A stretch of 8,402 nt of DNA, from the NCBI GenBank assembly GCA_021781695.1, contig JAJXWG010000063.1, positions 1-8,402 of the forward strand. Reading direction: 5' to 3'. This document shows positions 1 to 6,343 of the stretch, in pieces. The notes under the pieces are model-generated. The model searched no databases and had not been told where the DNA came from. It saw only the letters and a list, made by a program, of their open reading frames with translations. Numbering within the stretch: position 1 is the stretch's first letter; each line of letters begins with the position of its first letter. A program made the position numbers and the translations under genes. The DNA is from Pseudomonadota bacterium. GTDB taxonomy: Bacteria > Pseudomonadota > Gammaproteobacteria > Burkholderiales > Gallionellaceae.

Positions 1-30
1 GGTGGATTCGAGGCTACACAGTCGCATTGA
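1..30 (+). CDS. 3' end of upstream gene, probably SPOR-domain protein (partial)
   Basis: Only the last nine codons and the stop are present: frame 1 reads GGFEATQSH and then TGA at 28-30. A short tail of this kind resembles the end of SPOR (peptidoglycan-binding) domains. In many Betaproteobacteria a SPOR/FtsN-like gene lies between argS and dsbA, which fits the dsbA gene 30 bases downstream. The assignment rests mainly on gene order; nine residues cannot prove a family. No promoter or terminator is visible between this stop and dsbA, so the two genes are probably co-transcribed. Confidence 0.4.
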   Translation, partial: GGFEATQSH

Positions 31-60
31 CAGTTTCCCATACCTTTGAAGGAGAAATAA

Positions 61-696
61 ATGAAATCCGGGTTCAAGTTCTTTCTTTTTGCAGTCGCAT
101 TCCTGTTTTCCGGCGCGGCTTTTTCAGCAGCACAGCTCGGCACCGATTATTCCATGCTGGCCACGCCGCAGCCTGCAAGCACGAAGAAAATCGAGGTGAT
201 GGAGTTCTTCTTCTACGAATGCCCGCATTGCTATCATTTGCATAACGAGCTGATGGGCTGGGAGAAATCCATGCCTGGTGATGTCGAGATGGTGTTTGTT
301 CCCACAATATTTCGCGATTCAACGGAGCCGCTTGCACGCGCCTATTATGCGCTGGAGGCGCTGGGCCAAAGCAAACAGCTGGAGGATCCGATCTACCAGG
401 CGATACATGTGAAGAATATGGATTTGCATGATCTGAATTCGATTTCCACCTTTGTCGCAAGCCAGGGGGTGGACAAGGCGAAGTTCATCGCGGCCTATAA
501 TTCATTCACGGTAAACAGTGAAATTACCCGCGCCAAACAGATGATACGCAGCTATGGCATCAATGGCACGCCAACGCTGATTGTGGATGGCAGATATGTG
601 ATCACCGGCTTGCAGCCTGCAGCAACCCTGCGCGCGCTCGATGAAGTGATCGCGATGGTGAGAAGCGAGCGCAAGGCGCATTCTGCCAAACATTAG
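61..696 (+). CDS. dsbA: Thiol:disulfide interchange protein DsbA
   Basis: This is a periplasmic dithiol oxidase that donates disulfide bonds to newly exported proteins; in known systems it is reoxidised by DsbB. The 211-residue protein starts with a typical Sec signal peptide: two lysines, a hydrophobic core at about 7-16, and probable cleavage after AFSA near residue 23. That leaves about 188 mature residues, close to E. coli DsbA. The thioredoxin-fold active site CPHC is at 54-57, following the strand VMEFFFYE. The cis-proline loop GTP is at 169-171. Between them lies the helical insertion expected of DsbA. The ATG at 61 has a strong Shine-Dalgarno, AAGGAG at 49-54, six bases upstream. The gene probably belongs to the upstream transcript. 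No dsbB is in the window. The family call is secure. Confidence 0.95.
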   Translation: MKSGFKFFLFAVAFLFSGAAFSAAQLGTDYSMLATPQPASTKKIEVMEFFFYECPHCYHLHNELMGWEKSMPGDVEMVFVPTIFRDSTEPLARAYYALEALGQSKQLEDPIYQAIHVKNMDLHDLNSISTFVASQGVDKAKFIAAYNSFTVNSEITRAKQMIRSYGINGTPTLIVDGRYVITGLQPAATLRALDEVIAMVRSERKAHSAKH

Positions 697-698
697 TC

Positions 699-783
699 AG
701 GATAAGAGGATTGAGGACCGAGGATAGCGCTAAAAGCGGAATCGCTGGTTTTTCTCACCCATCAATCCTCATGTCTCAATCCT
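699..783. repeat. Inverted arrays of degenerate AGGATTG heptamers spanning an SDR start codon
   Basis: Left arm on the plus strand: four head-to-tail units, AGGATAAG (699-706), AGGATTG (707-713), AGGACCG (714-720) and AGGATAG (721-727). Right arm read on the minus strand: AGGATTG (783-777), AGACATG (776-770) and AGGATTG (769-763), so the heptamer phase is kept in the opposite orientation. The arms can pair as 706-714 with 762-770 or as 707-715 with 775-783, each nine perfect base pairs. Between them sits a small CGCT-AAA-AGCG hairpin (728-738). The right arm includes the ATG of the downstream SDR gene. It could be a REP-like or short tandem repeat element, or a local translational control structure. 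Confidence 0.6.
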
Positions 784-1544
784 GTCTGCGAGTTGTCATC
801 ACCGGTGCTTCAGGCGGCCTGGGGTTGGCGCTTGCGCGCCATTATCTTGAGCGCGGCGCAATTCTTGCGGCCATTGCGCGCCGCGCCGACCTGCTGCAAA
901 CGCTCTCGGCAGAATTTCCGGGAAAAGTGTATTGGTACCAGATGGATGTGCGCGATGCGGCTGCGCTTGAAGAGGCGGCTGGCGATTTCGTTTCGCGCGT
1001 CGGCTTGCCTGATATCGTCGTTGCCAACGCAGGGGTCAGCGTGGGCACGCTGACCGAATATGCCGAGGATATCCATGCCTTCCAGCAGGTGATGGATGTC
1101 AATGTGCTTGGCATGCTGCAGACTTTCCAGCCTTTTGTGGCAAGAATGCGCGAGGCAAGGCGCGGAACACTGGTGGGCATTGCCAGTGTGGCGGGATTTC
1201 GCGGCCTGCCCGGAGCGGGTGCTTATTCCGCATCCAAGGCTGCCGCGATTTCCTATCTCGAGTCGCTGCGCGTTGAGTTGCACGGCAGCGGGGTGAAGGT
1301 GGTGACGGTTTGCCCGGGTTATATCAGAACCGCCATGACGAGTATCAACCCTTACCCCATGCCGTTTATTCTTGAGGCGGATGAAGCGGCAAGGCGCATC
1401 GCACGTGCCATCGCGCGCCAGACACCTTTTGCCGTGATTCCCTGGCAGATGGGGTTGGCAGGCCGGGTGCTGAAATGGCTGCCTTGCAGGGTATATGATA
1501 GGCTGTTCGCAGGTGCACCCCGCAAGCCACGGGGCTTGCTCTGA
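771..1544 (+). CDS. SDR-family NAD(P)-dependent oxidoreductase
   Basis: This is a classical short-chain dehydrogenase of about 257 residues. From the ATG at 771, the cofactor-binding glycine motif TGASGGLG is at residues 11-18, NAG at 86-88, and the catalytic set is N111, S139, Y152 and K156 (YSASK). After PGYIRT the C-terminus is basic and hydrophobic (near VLKWLPCRVYDRLF) and may touch the membrane, as in some lipid-acting SDRs. The arginines after the second strand (ARR, 36-38) suggest NADPH preference, which is an inference. The substrate is unknown. An upstream TTG at 711 keeps the frame open, but the extra 20 residues are unlike SDR N-termini, so 771 is preferred. It has no good Shine-Dalgarno, and the heptamer inverted repeat crosses the start. 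The place after dsbA matches a common betaproteobacterial arrangement. Confidence 0.9.
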   Translation: MSQSCLRVVITGASGGLGLALARHYLERGAILAAIARRADLLQTLSAEFPGKVYWYQMDVRDAAALEEAAGDFVSRVGLPDIVVANAGVSVGTLTEYAEDIHAFQQVMDVNVLGMLQTFQPFVARMREARRGTLVGIASVAGFRGLPGAGAYSASKAAAISYLESLRVELHGSGVKVVTVCPGYIRTAMTSINPYPMPFILEADEAARRIARAIARQTPFAVIPWQMGLAGRVLKWLPCRVYDRLFAGAPRKPRGLL

Positions 1545-1564
1545 TCCGGATTGAATGGCAGGAT

Positions 1565-1597
1565 AAAAAAAGCCCCTGAGCCATTAAGGTCAGGGGC
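1565..1597 (-). terminator. Rho-independent terminator of rdgC
   Basis: On the minus strand an 8-bp perfect stem (GCCCCTGA at 1572-1579 pairing with TCAGGGGC at 1590-1597) with a 10-base loop is followed directly by seven U residues (A-run at 1565-1571). That is a textbook intrinsic terminator for transcripts coming from rdgC. On the plus strand the stem is followed by AAACGTC, not a U-tract, so it should stop the SDR transcript poorly. Confidence 0.9.
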
Positions 1598-1685
1598 AAA
1601 CGTCTTAACTATTTAGGGAGAGTTAAGATACCCATTCAGGGGGTGAATGGGTGATAGCTTGCGCTAACTGCCTACTCTGGCAAGC
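1565..1685 (-). ncRNA. Candidate 3'-UTR small RNA downstream of rdgC, multi-hairpin with C-rich loops
   Basis: The minus-strand transcript after the rdgC stop folds into successive stem-loops ahead of the terminator. In order, they are a 6-bp stem from GCTTGC/GCAAGC (1657-1662 with 1680-1685), a 9-bp perfect stem (1630-1638 with 1644-1652) whose loop is CCCCC, an 8-bp perfect stem (1603-1610 with 1621-1628) whose loop is CTCCCTAAAT, and then the terminator. C-rich exposed loops able to pair with Shine-Dalgarno sequences are typical of trans-acting small RNAs. No convincing separate promoter is visible, so processing from the rdgC mRNA is the simplest origin. It may instead be only a structured 3' UTR. 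The rest of the gap (1545-1564 and 1686-1721) shows nothing except AT-richness beside the rdgC stop. Confidence 0.35.
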
Positions 1686-1721
1686 CTGTTTTGAAAAAGT
1701 TCACAAAACTCGAAAATATTT

Positions 1722-2624
1722 TTAAAGGGTGATGATTTCCCCGCCTAGCGCTTCCGTCAGGTCGTTCAGCATCCTGGCAAGTTCGCCCGTCATCAGAGTA
1801 AAATCAAGCTTGAACAGCTCTTCGGCGGATTCTGCCTGTGCGGCGGACTCTTCCTTGAGGATGTCAAGAAATTGCAGTTTTTTGATTTGCAGCTGCTCGT
1901 TCAGCACGAAGGATACACGGCTATTCCAGGTGAGGCCCAGGCGAATCGCACGTTTCCCCGACTGGATGTGGGCTGGAATTTCTTCCCCTTCCAGCGCATG
2001 GTTGGCGTAACGAACGGATGCCCGACTGTCGCCAGTTGCGCGAAGTTCCAGTTCGCGGTCTATGGTAAAACCTGCCGGAGCCAGATTGCTGGCCAGCCAG
2101 TCTGTCATCGCGGATACCGGGGAAAGCGCGGTGTGCAGAGGGCTTGCCGGCATATCGTCCAGTGTCTTGTGCAAAAATTCCAGCAATTCCTCTGCACGCG
2201 AGATGGAGGCGGCATTGATGATCAGGCGGTTATTGACCGTATCCAGCCATGCATGTGTAGTGCGCAGCAGGGAGAAGGATTTGGGAAGCAGTTCTTCGGT
2301 AATGGCTTCCCTGATGGTCTTGAGCTCACGGCGGCCTACCTTGTAACCCTGTTGTGCTTCGATATGTGTGACGCGCTCCTTGGTAAAGCGGTTGATCACG
2401 GAAGCAGGCAGCAACTTCTGCTCGGATCCCAACGCAAACAGGATATGCCCGTTAGCCGAGTGAACCAGGCGGTCATCGTCGAGGCAGGAAACCCAGCCGC
2501 GACTCTGTTTGTCCAGCCCGCTGCAGGGCAACAGGGGTTTCTGTGCCAGTTTTTCCTGCAGGGTACCGGTCGCGATTTTGCAATCTATAGGCAAGCGGTA
2601 GATAAAGATGTTCTTAAACCACAT
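1722..2624 (-). CDS. rdgC: Recombination-associated protein RdgC
   Basis: RdgC is a nucleoid-associated, ring-forming DNA-binding protein that in E. coli restrains RecA-mediated strand exchange; in Neisseria it affects pilin variation. The product is 300 residues, against 303 in E. coli. It opens with the family signature MWFKNIFIYRL and ends with DFTLMTGEL (274-282) and ALGGE, both matching RdgC. Conserved stretches such as GWV, ANGHILF, LLPKSFS and WLDTVN lie in the expected order. The open frame continues far upstream towards 3140, but that part runs antisense to slt. The ATG at 2624 is fixed by homology and by AGGAA (2636-2632) seven bases upstream. It is divergent from slt, has its own promoter and a strong terminator, so it is probably monocistronic. 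Confidence 0.95.
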   Translation of the reverse strand: MWFKNIFIYRLPIDCKIATGTLQEKLAQKPLLPCSGLDKQSRGWVSCLDDDRLVHSANGHILFALGSEQKLLPASVINRFTKERVTHIEAQQGYKVGRRELKTIREAITEELLPKSFSLLRTTHAWLDTVNNRLIINAASISRAEELLEFLHKTLDDMPASPLHTALSPVSAMTDWLASNLAPAGFTIDRELELRATGDSRASVRYANHALEGEEIPAHIQSGKRAIRLGLTWNSRVSFVLNEQLQIKKLQFLDILKEESAAQAESAEELFKLDFTLMTGELARMLNDLTEALGGEIITL

Positions 2625-2648
2625 GACGAAATTCCTAAAAAACTGTGA

Positions 2649-2677
2649 ATTATACAGAGCAAATGCCACGCGAAGGA
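2649..2677 (-). promoter_or_regulatory. Predicted sigma-70 promoter of rdgC
   Basis: On the minus strand a perfect -10 TATAAT (2654-2649) is preceded by TG-like context. The -35 position at 17 bases spacing (2677-2672, TCCTTC) is poor. Transcription would begin near 2642, giving a leader of about 18 bases that holds the AGGAA ribosome site. The weak -35, together with the palindrome covering it, hints at regulation. Confidence 0.55.
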
Positions 2678-2693
2678 TAGCCGTGGTATGCTC
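2657..2693. promoter_or_regulatory. Imperfect palindrome in the rdgC/slt divergent promoter (candidate operator)
   Basis: The left arm GAGCAAATGCCACG (2657-2670) and right arm CGTGGTATGCTC (2682-2693) pair over 12 positions with one G.U and a two-base bulge, around an 11-base centre. The site covers the expected -35 region of rdgC and the -35/-10 region proposed for slt, so a bound protein could affect both genes. No known regulator consensus was recognised. Confidence 0.35.
2663..2692 (+). promoter_or_regulatory. Weak predicted promoter of slt
   Basis: ATGCCA (2663-2668) and TATGCT (2687-2692) make a degenerate -35/-10 pair with 18 bases between them. Transcription would start near 2699 and leave about 25 bases before the slt ATG. 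Both boxes lie in the palindrome. This is the best candidate in the gap but is only weakly supported. Confidence 0.25.
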
Positions 2694-2723
2694 GCCAGCA
2701 GTTAAGTTAGCAACAGTTTTCCG

Positions 2724-4637
2724 ATGAGATTCCTTTTCCTGCTTATCCTTTTGATGACCACGCAAGCGCTGGCCGGTCAGGACGATGATTTCCTGGCAGC
2801 CCGTGACGCCTTTCGCTCGGGAAACGCGCGTCAATTGGCTGCGCTTGCGACGCGTTTGCAAAATACACCGTTTGAAGTCTATGCTGCCTATTACCAGTTG
2901 AGACTGAATCTGGACACGGCTGATGCCAATAGCATGCGTGAATATCTGGCGCGCCCCGAGGACACGCCGCTGATCGACAGGATGCGTGTCGAGTGGCTCA
3001 AGAAGCTGGGAAAGAAACAGCAGTGGGACTTGTTTGACAGCGAGTATCCCAAGCTCAAGAATCCCGATGTCGAGCTTGTCTGCTATGCATTGCAATCCCG
3101 GATGATGCGTCAGGATGCTTCTGTGCTGAAAGAGGCGCATGACCTGTGGTTCAGCGCAAAAGAGATGCCCGAGAGCTGCGGTGTGCCGTTTGATGCGGCC
3201 ATTTCGGCAGGCGCGATCAGCGAGAAGGACATCTGGCAGCGGCAGCGTTTGGCCTTGGAGGCTGGCAATGTGACGCTTGCCAAATCGCTTGCCGCAAAAT
3301 TGTCGGGACGATTGGCAATTTCAGCAGTCGCGCTGGATCGCGCGATGAATAACCCAAGCCGCTATCTTGAGCGTGCGCCTGTCAAAAGCGAAGGGCAGAG
3401 AAGGGTGGCGCTTTTTGCCCTGCTGCGCTTGGCCAGACAGTCACCGGATATGGCAGTGGCGCGCTGGGAAAAAATCAAGGCGAGTTTTCCGGAAAATGAA
3501 CGATTCTATTTTTACGGCTGGCTGGCCTATGAGGCAGCGCGCAAGCACGATGCGCGTGCGTTGCAGTGGTATGCCGAGGCGGGCGATGAACCGCTCAATG
3601 ATCAGCAGCAAGCCTGGCGGGTTCGCGCAGCGCTTAGGGTAGAGGATTGGGGCAGTGTGCTGTCAGGGATAGAGGCGATGGCAGGCTTGCAGCAGAACGA
3701 AGCAACATGGCGCTACTGGAAGGCGCGCGCATTGCAGGCGCTTGGCCGTCATGTCGATGCGCTGGAAATTTTTGTTCCCTTGAGCGCGGAACACACCTTT
3801 TATGGTGAATTGGCGCGCGAGGAAATTAGCGGCACCCCTGTGCTGAGCGCCGCGCAGCCCGCTTTCCAGCCTGACAAGAAGGCGCTGGAAGACATGGAAA
3901 GACTGCCAGGAGTGCAGCGTGCGATTGCGCTTTATCGCATGGATATGCGCATAGATGCGTTGCGCGAATGGAATTGGACGATACGCAATTTTAACGATCA
4001 ACAATTGCTGGTCGCGGCTGAACTGGCGCGCCGCAATGAGATGTACGACAGGGCAATCTATACGGCCGATAAGACCGTGATGGTGCACGATTTCAGCCTT
4101 CGTTATCTCGCGCCTTATCGCTCAGTCATGCGTCAACATATCCAGGAAAACGGCCTGGAAGAGGCCTGGGTCTATGGCCTGATGCGCCAGGAAAGCCGAT
4201 TTGTGACTACGGCCAGGTCGGGTGTGGGTGCGACAGGGTTGATGCAGATCATGCCGACGACTGCGCACTGGATTGCCAGGAAGCTGGGACTGAAAGATTA
4301 TCGTACCGAGCTTTTGCAGCAACTGGATACCAATTTGCTTCTGGGCATGTATTACATGAAAAACATGCTGGTGTCACTGGATGGCAGTCCGGTTTTGGCC
4401 TCTGCAGCATACAATGCGGGACCGGGCCGGGCGCGCCGCTGGCGTGCAGATGCACCCATGGAGGGGGCGATTTATATCGAAACCATACCATTCGATGAAA
4501 CGCGTGATTACGTGAAGAAAGTGATGAGTAATACCATGTATTATGCGCAGGAGTTCGGTGCGCCTCAACGCAGTTTGAAAAAGCGTCTTGGCATCATCGG
4601 AGCGAATGCGGCGTACGACAGGAGCAGCCTTGAGTAG
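2724..4637 (+). CDS. slt: Soluble lytic murein transglycosylase (Slt70 family)
   Basis: This periplasmic enzyme cleaves the MurNAc-GlcNAc bond of peptidoglycan and forms 1,6-anhydro-MurNAc ends, in wall turnover and recycling. The precursor is 637 residues, close to E. coli Slt70 (645). The signal peptide MRFLFLLILLMTTQALA is probably cleaved after residue 17. Residues of about 20-460 are alpha-helical and repetitive, as in the doughnut-shaped superhelical domain. The C-terminal SLT domain shows the catalytic Glu in ESR (E490), GLMQIMP at 505-511 and AYNAG at 562-566, followed by IETIPFDETRDYV. The ATG at 2724 directly precedes the signal peptide but has no clear Shine-Dalgarno, so translation may be weak. 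The 3' end overlaps cca by eight bases, which implies co-transcription. Confidence 0.95.
   Translation: MRFLFLLILLMTTQALAGQDDDFLAARDAFRSGNARQLAALATRLQNTPFEVYAAYYQLRLNLDTADANSMREYLARPEDTPLIDRMRVEWLKKLGKKQQWDLFDSEYPKLKNPDVELVCYALQSRMMRQDASVLKEAHDLWFSAKEMPESCGVPFDAAISAGAISEKDIWQRQRLALEAGNVTLAKSLAAKLSGRLAISAVALDRAMNNPSRYLERAPVKSEGQRRVALFALLRLARQSPDMAVARWEKIKASFPENERFYFYGWLAYEAARKHDARALQWYAEAGDEPLNDQQQAWRVRAALRVEDWGSVLSGIEAMAGLQQNEATWRYWKARALQALGRHVDALEIFVPLSAEHTFYGELAREEISGTPVLSAAQPAFQPDKKALEDMERLPGVQRAIALYRMDMRIDALREWNWTIRNFNDQQLLVAAELARRNEMYDRAIYTADKTVMVHDFSLRYLAPYRSVMRQHIQENGLEEAWVYGLMRQESRFVTTARSGVGATGLMQIMPTTAHWIARKLGLKDYRTELLQQLDTNLLLGMYYMKNMLVSLDGSPVLASAAYNAGPGRARRWRADAPMEGAIYIETIPFDETRDYVKKVMSNTMYYAQEFGAPQRSLKKRLGIIGANAAYDRSSLE
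4620..4632 (+). promoter_or_regulatory. Ribosome binding site and TTG start of cca
   Basis: AGGAG at 4620-4624 lies five bases before TTG at 4630-4632, inside the last codons of slt. This spacing favours the TTG over the in-frame ATG at 4606, whose only nearby purine stretch (GGAG, 4599-4602) is three bases away. Confidence 0.6.
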
Positions 4638-5865
4638 CGATGCAAAAATCTATTGTGTGGGCGGTGCAGTACGGGACCGTTTGCTGGGATTGCAGGTTGC
4701 GGATCACGACTGGGTCGTGGTCGGCAGCACCGCGGAGGAGATGCTGGAACAGGGATTCTTGCCGGTAGGCAAGGATTTCCCGGTATTTTTGCATCCAAAA
4801 ACGCATGAGGAATATGCACTGGCGCGCACCGAGCGCAAGACGGCCGCTGGCTACAAGGGGTTCGTGGTGCACGCATCGCCCGATGTGACGCTGGAGCAGG
4901 ATTTGCTGCGCCGGGACTTTACGATCAACGCGATTGCCGAAGATGCGGCGGGAAATCTGATCGATCCTTATCGTGGCATCGATGATCTGCGTGACGGCAT
5001 TTTGCGTCACGTGAGCCCGGCATTCAACGAGGATCCAGTGCGCATATTGAGGGCCGCAAGATTTGTGGCGCGTTTCGGTTTCAGAATTGCCCCGGAAACG
5101 CTGACGCTGATGCGCGACATGGTGGATAACGGCGAAGTGGACGCGCTGGTGCCAGAGCGTGTCTGGCAGGAACTTTCGCGCGGACTGATGGAGAAGAAAC
5201 CCTCGCGTTTTTTTGAAACGTTGCGTAACTGCGGTGCCTTGAAGAAAATTCTGCCCGAAGTGGACGCGCTGTTCGGTGTGCCGCAGCCTGAGAAATATCA
5301 TCCGGAAATTGACTGTGGCATACATACCATGCTGGTGGTGGATGATGCGGCAAGATGCGATTATCCGCTGGAAGTGCGTTTTGCCGCACTGACCCACGAT
5401 CTGGGCAAGGCAACGACGCCCAAGGATATTTTGCCGCGTCATATCGGGCATGAAATGCGCGGGGTGGAGCTGGTCAAGAAGTTGGCAGAGCGTGTGCGCG
5501 CAAGCGGTGAGTGCCGCGACCTGGCTTTGATTGCAACACGTTATCACGGCGATATTCACCGCGCCCAGGAACTGCGCGGCGATACGATTGCCGGACTGTT
5601 TCAGTCCACGGACGCATGGCGGCGACCTATGCGATTCGAGGCACTGTTGCAGGCGTGCGCTGCTGACGCGCGCGGACGTCTTGGGCATGAGCAGGATGAT
5701 TATCCCCAAGCGGCTTATTTGCTGCATTTGCTGTCAGTCGCACGCGCAGTGGATGCGGGCGAAATTGCGCGCTCATGTCGAGATAGCGGTACAATCGCCG
5801 GTGCTGTGCAAAAAGCGCGCACCAGCGCAATTGAAAATGAACAGAAAAGGATGAGCAATGCGTAA
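4630..5865 (+). CDS. cca: Multifunctional CCA-adding tRNA nucleotidyltransferase
   Basis: This class II nucleotidyltransferase builds or repairs the 3' CCA end of tRNAs from CTP and ATP without a nucleic acid template. Starting at TTG 4630, the 411-residue product matches E. coli Cca (412). GGAVRD is at 11-16, the metal-binding DHD acids D25 and D27 precede WVVVG, RRD is at 94-96, and the NEDPVRILR block is at 133-141. An HD-type phosphohydrolase motif, THDLGK (H256, D257), lies where E. coli has its 2',3'-cyclic phosphodiesterase/phosphatase domain. The start is chosen from the Shine-Dalgarno and from the E. coli protein beginning only six residues before its GGAVRD motif; an ATG at 4606 would add eight residues. 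It overlaps slt upstream and the EF-hand gene downstream, suggesting translational coupling on one mRNA. Confidence 0.95.
   Translation: MSSDAKIYCVGGAVRDRLLGLQVADHDWVVVGSTAEEMLEQGFLPVGKDFPVFLHPKTHEEYALARTERKTAAGYKGFVVHASPDVTLEQDLLRRDFTINAIAEDAAGNLIDPYRGIDDLRDGILRHVSPAFNEDPVRILRAARFVARFGFRIAPETLTLMRDMVDNGEVDALVPERVWQELSRGLMEKKPSRFFETLRNCGALKKILPEVDALFGVPQPEKYHPEIDCGIHTMLVVDDAARCDYPLEVRFAALTHDLGKATTPKDILPRHIGHEMRGVELVKKLAERVRASGECRDLALIATRYHGDIHRAQELRGDTIAGLFQSTDAWRRPMRFEALLQACAADARGRLGHEQDDYPQAAYLLHLLSVARAVDAGEIARSCRDSGTIAGAVQKARTSAIENEQKRMSNA
5765..5795 (+). promoter_or_regulatory. Possible internal promoter inside cca for the EF-hand gene
   Basis: TACAAT at 5790-5795 is a good -10 candidate. 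The best upstream partner, TTGCGC (5765-5770), is 19 bases away and only half matches. It would give a leader of about 55 bases to the ATG at 5858. The call is weak because the region is also coding. Confidence 0.2.
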
Positions 5866-6343
5866 GTGGATATGGGTGATTTTTGGGATTGTGCTGCCAT
5901 GCGCAGCAATGGCAGCAGACCAGGGTGTCATCACCAAGCAGGAAAGGGATGCCAAGATCGATCAGGCGTTCAACGCGCTGGATACGGACAAGTCGGGCAG
6001 TTTGTCGCGCGCCGAAATAGAACAGAATGCCCCCGCCTTGGCGGGTAGCTATGATCAGATCGATGCGAATCATGACGGGATGATTTCCAAGAACGAGTTC
6101 AAGAATGCCATTTTGGCTGCTGCGAAAAGACAGCGAGAATTCATCGATAAGCTAGCCCGGGCCGACAAGGATAAAAATGGCATGTTGTCGCGCGAGGAAG
6201 CGAAGGCTTTGCCGAATCTCAGTGCAAATTTCGATGAGATAGATGCCAATCACGACGGGCAGCTGACGTTGAAGGAAATATCTGACTACATACGCACACA
6301 TGCCAACAAGGCATCGGCGAAGAAATCGCATGCGACTCCTTAA
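5858..6343 (+). CDS. Exported protein with four EF-hand motifs (calmodulin-like)
   Basis: This 161-residue protein has a Sec signal peptide (MRKWIW start, hydrophobic 5-14, probable cleavage after AMA at 19), so it should act in the periplasm or outside the cell. It carries four 12-residue EF-hand loops at 42-53, 69-80, 103-114 and 129-140. Each has Asp at loop positions 1 and 3, Gly at 6 and Glu at 12, so all four look able to bind calcium. The two halves resemble each other (for example YDQIDANHDG against FDEIDANHDG), pointing to duplication of an EF-hand pair. The C-terminus is Lys/Ala-rich. The ATG at 5858 overlaps the cca stop and has AAGGA (5847-5851) six bases upstream. No enzymatic domain is visible. 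The role is unknown; calcium sensing or buffering is a family-based inference. Confidence 0.85.
   Translation: MRKWIWVIFGIVLPCAAMAADQGVITKQERDAKIDQAFNALDTDKSGSLSRAEIEQNAPALAGSYDQIDANHDGMISKNEFKNAILAAAKRQREFIDKLARADKDKNGMLSREEAKALPNLSANFDEIDANHDGQLTLKEISDYIRTHANKASAKKSHATP

Noticed and set aside
27..245. Small open frame overlapping the start of dsbA
   Set aside because: It is a frame-shifted reading of the dsbA signal and active-site region with no ribosome site, and dsbA itself is certain.
711..770. TTG at 711 as the start of the first SDR gene
   Set aside because: It would add 20 residues not typical before the first SDR strand, and its purine stretch is only one base from the TTG. The sequence belongs to the heptamer repeat region.
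1565..1597. Terminator acting for the SDR gene on the plus strand
   Set aside because: In that direction the stem is followed by AAACGTC with no U-tract; the U7 tract is only on the minus-strand RNA.
2625..3140. Upstream extension of the rdgC reading frame by 172 codons
   Set aside because: The extension crosses the promoter gap and runs antisense to slt. RdgC proteins start at MWFKN, which lies at 2624 with a good ribosome site.
4594..5727. Long open frame of 377 codons on the minus strand
   Set aside because: It is fully antisense to cca, whose motifs are unmistakable; its translation is rich in Arg, His, Gln and Cys and shows no recognisable domain or ribosome site.
5894..5903. Lipoprotein signal (Cys15) in the EF-hand protein
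   Set aside because: The residues before the Cys are V-L-P, which does not fit a lipobox, and a normal signal peptidase I site (AMA) follows at once.
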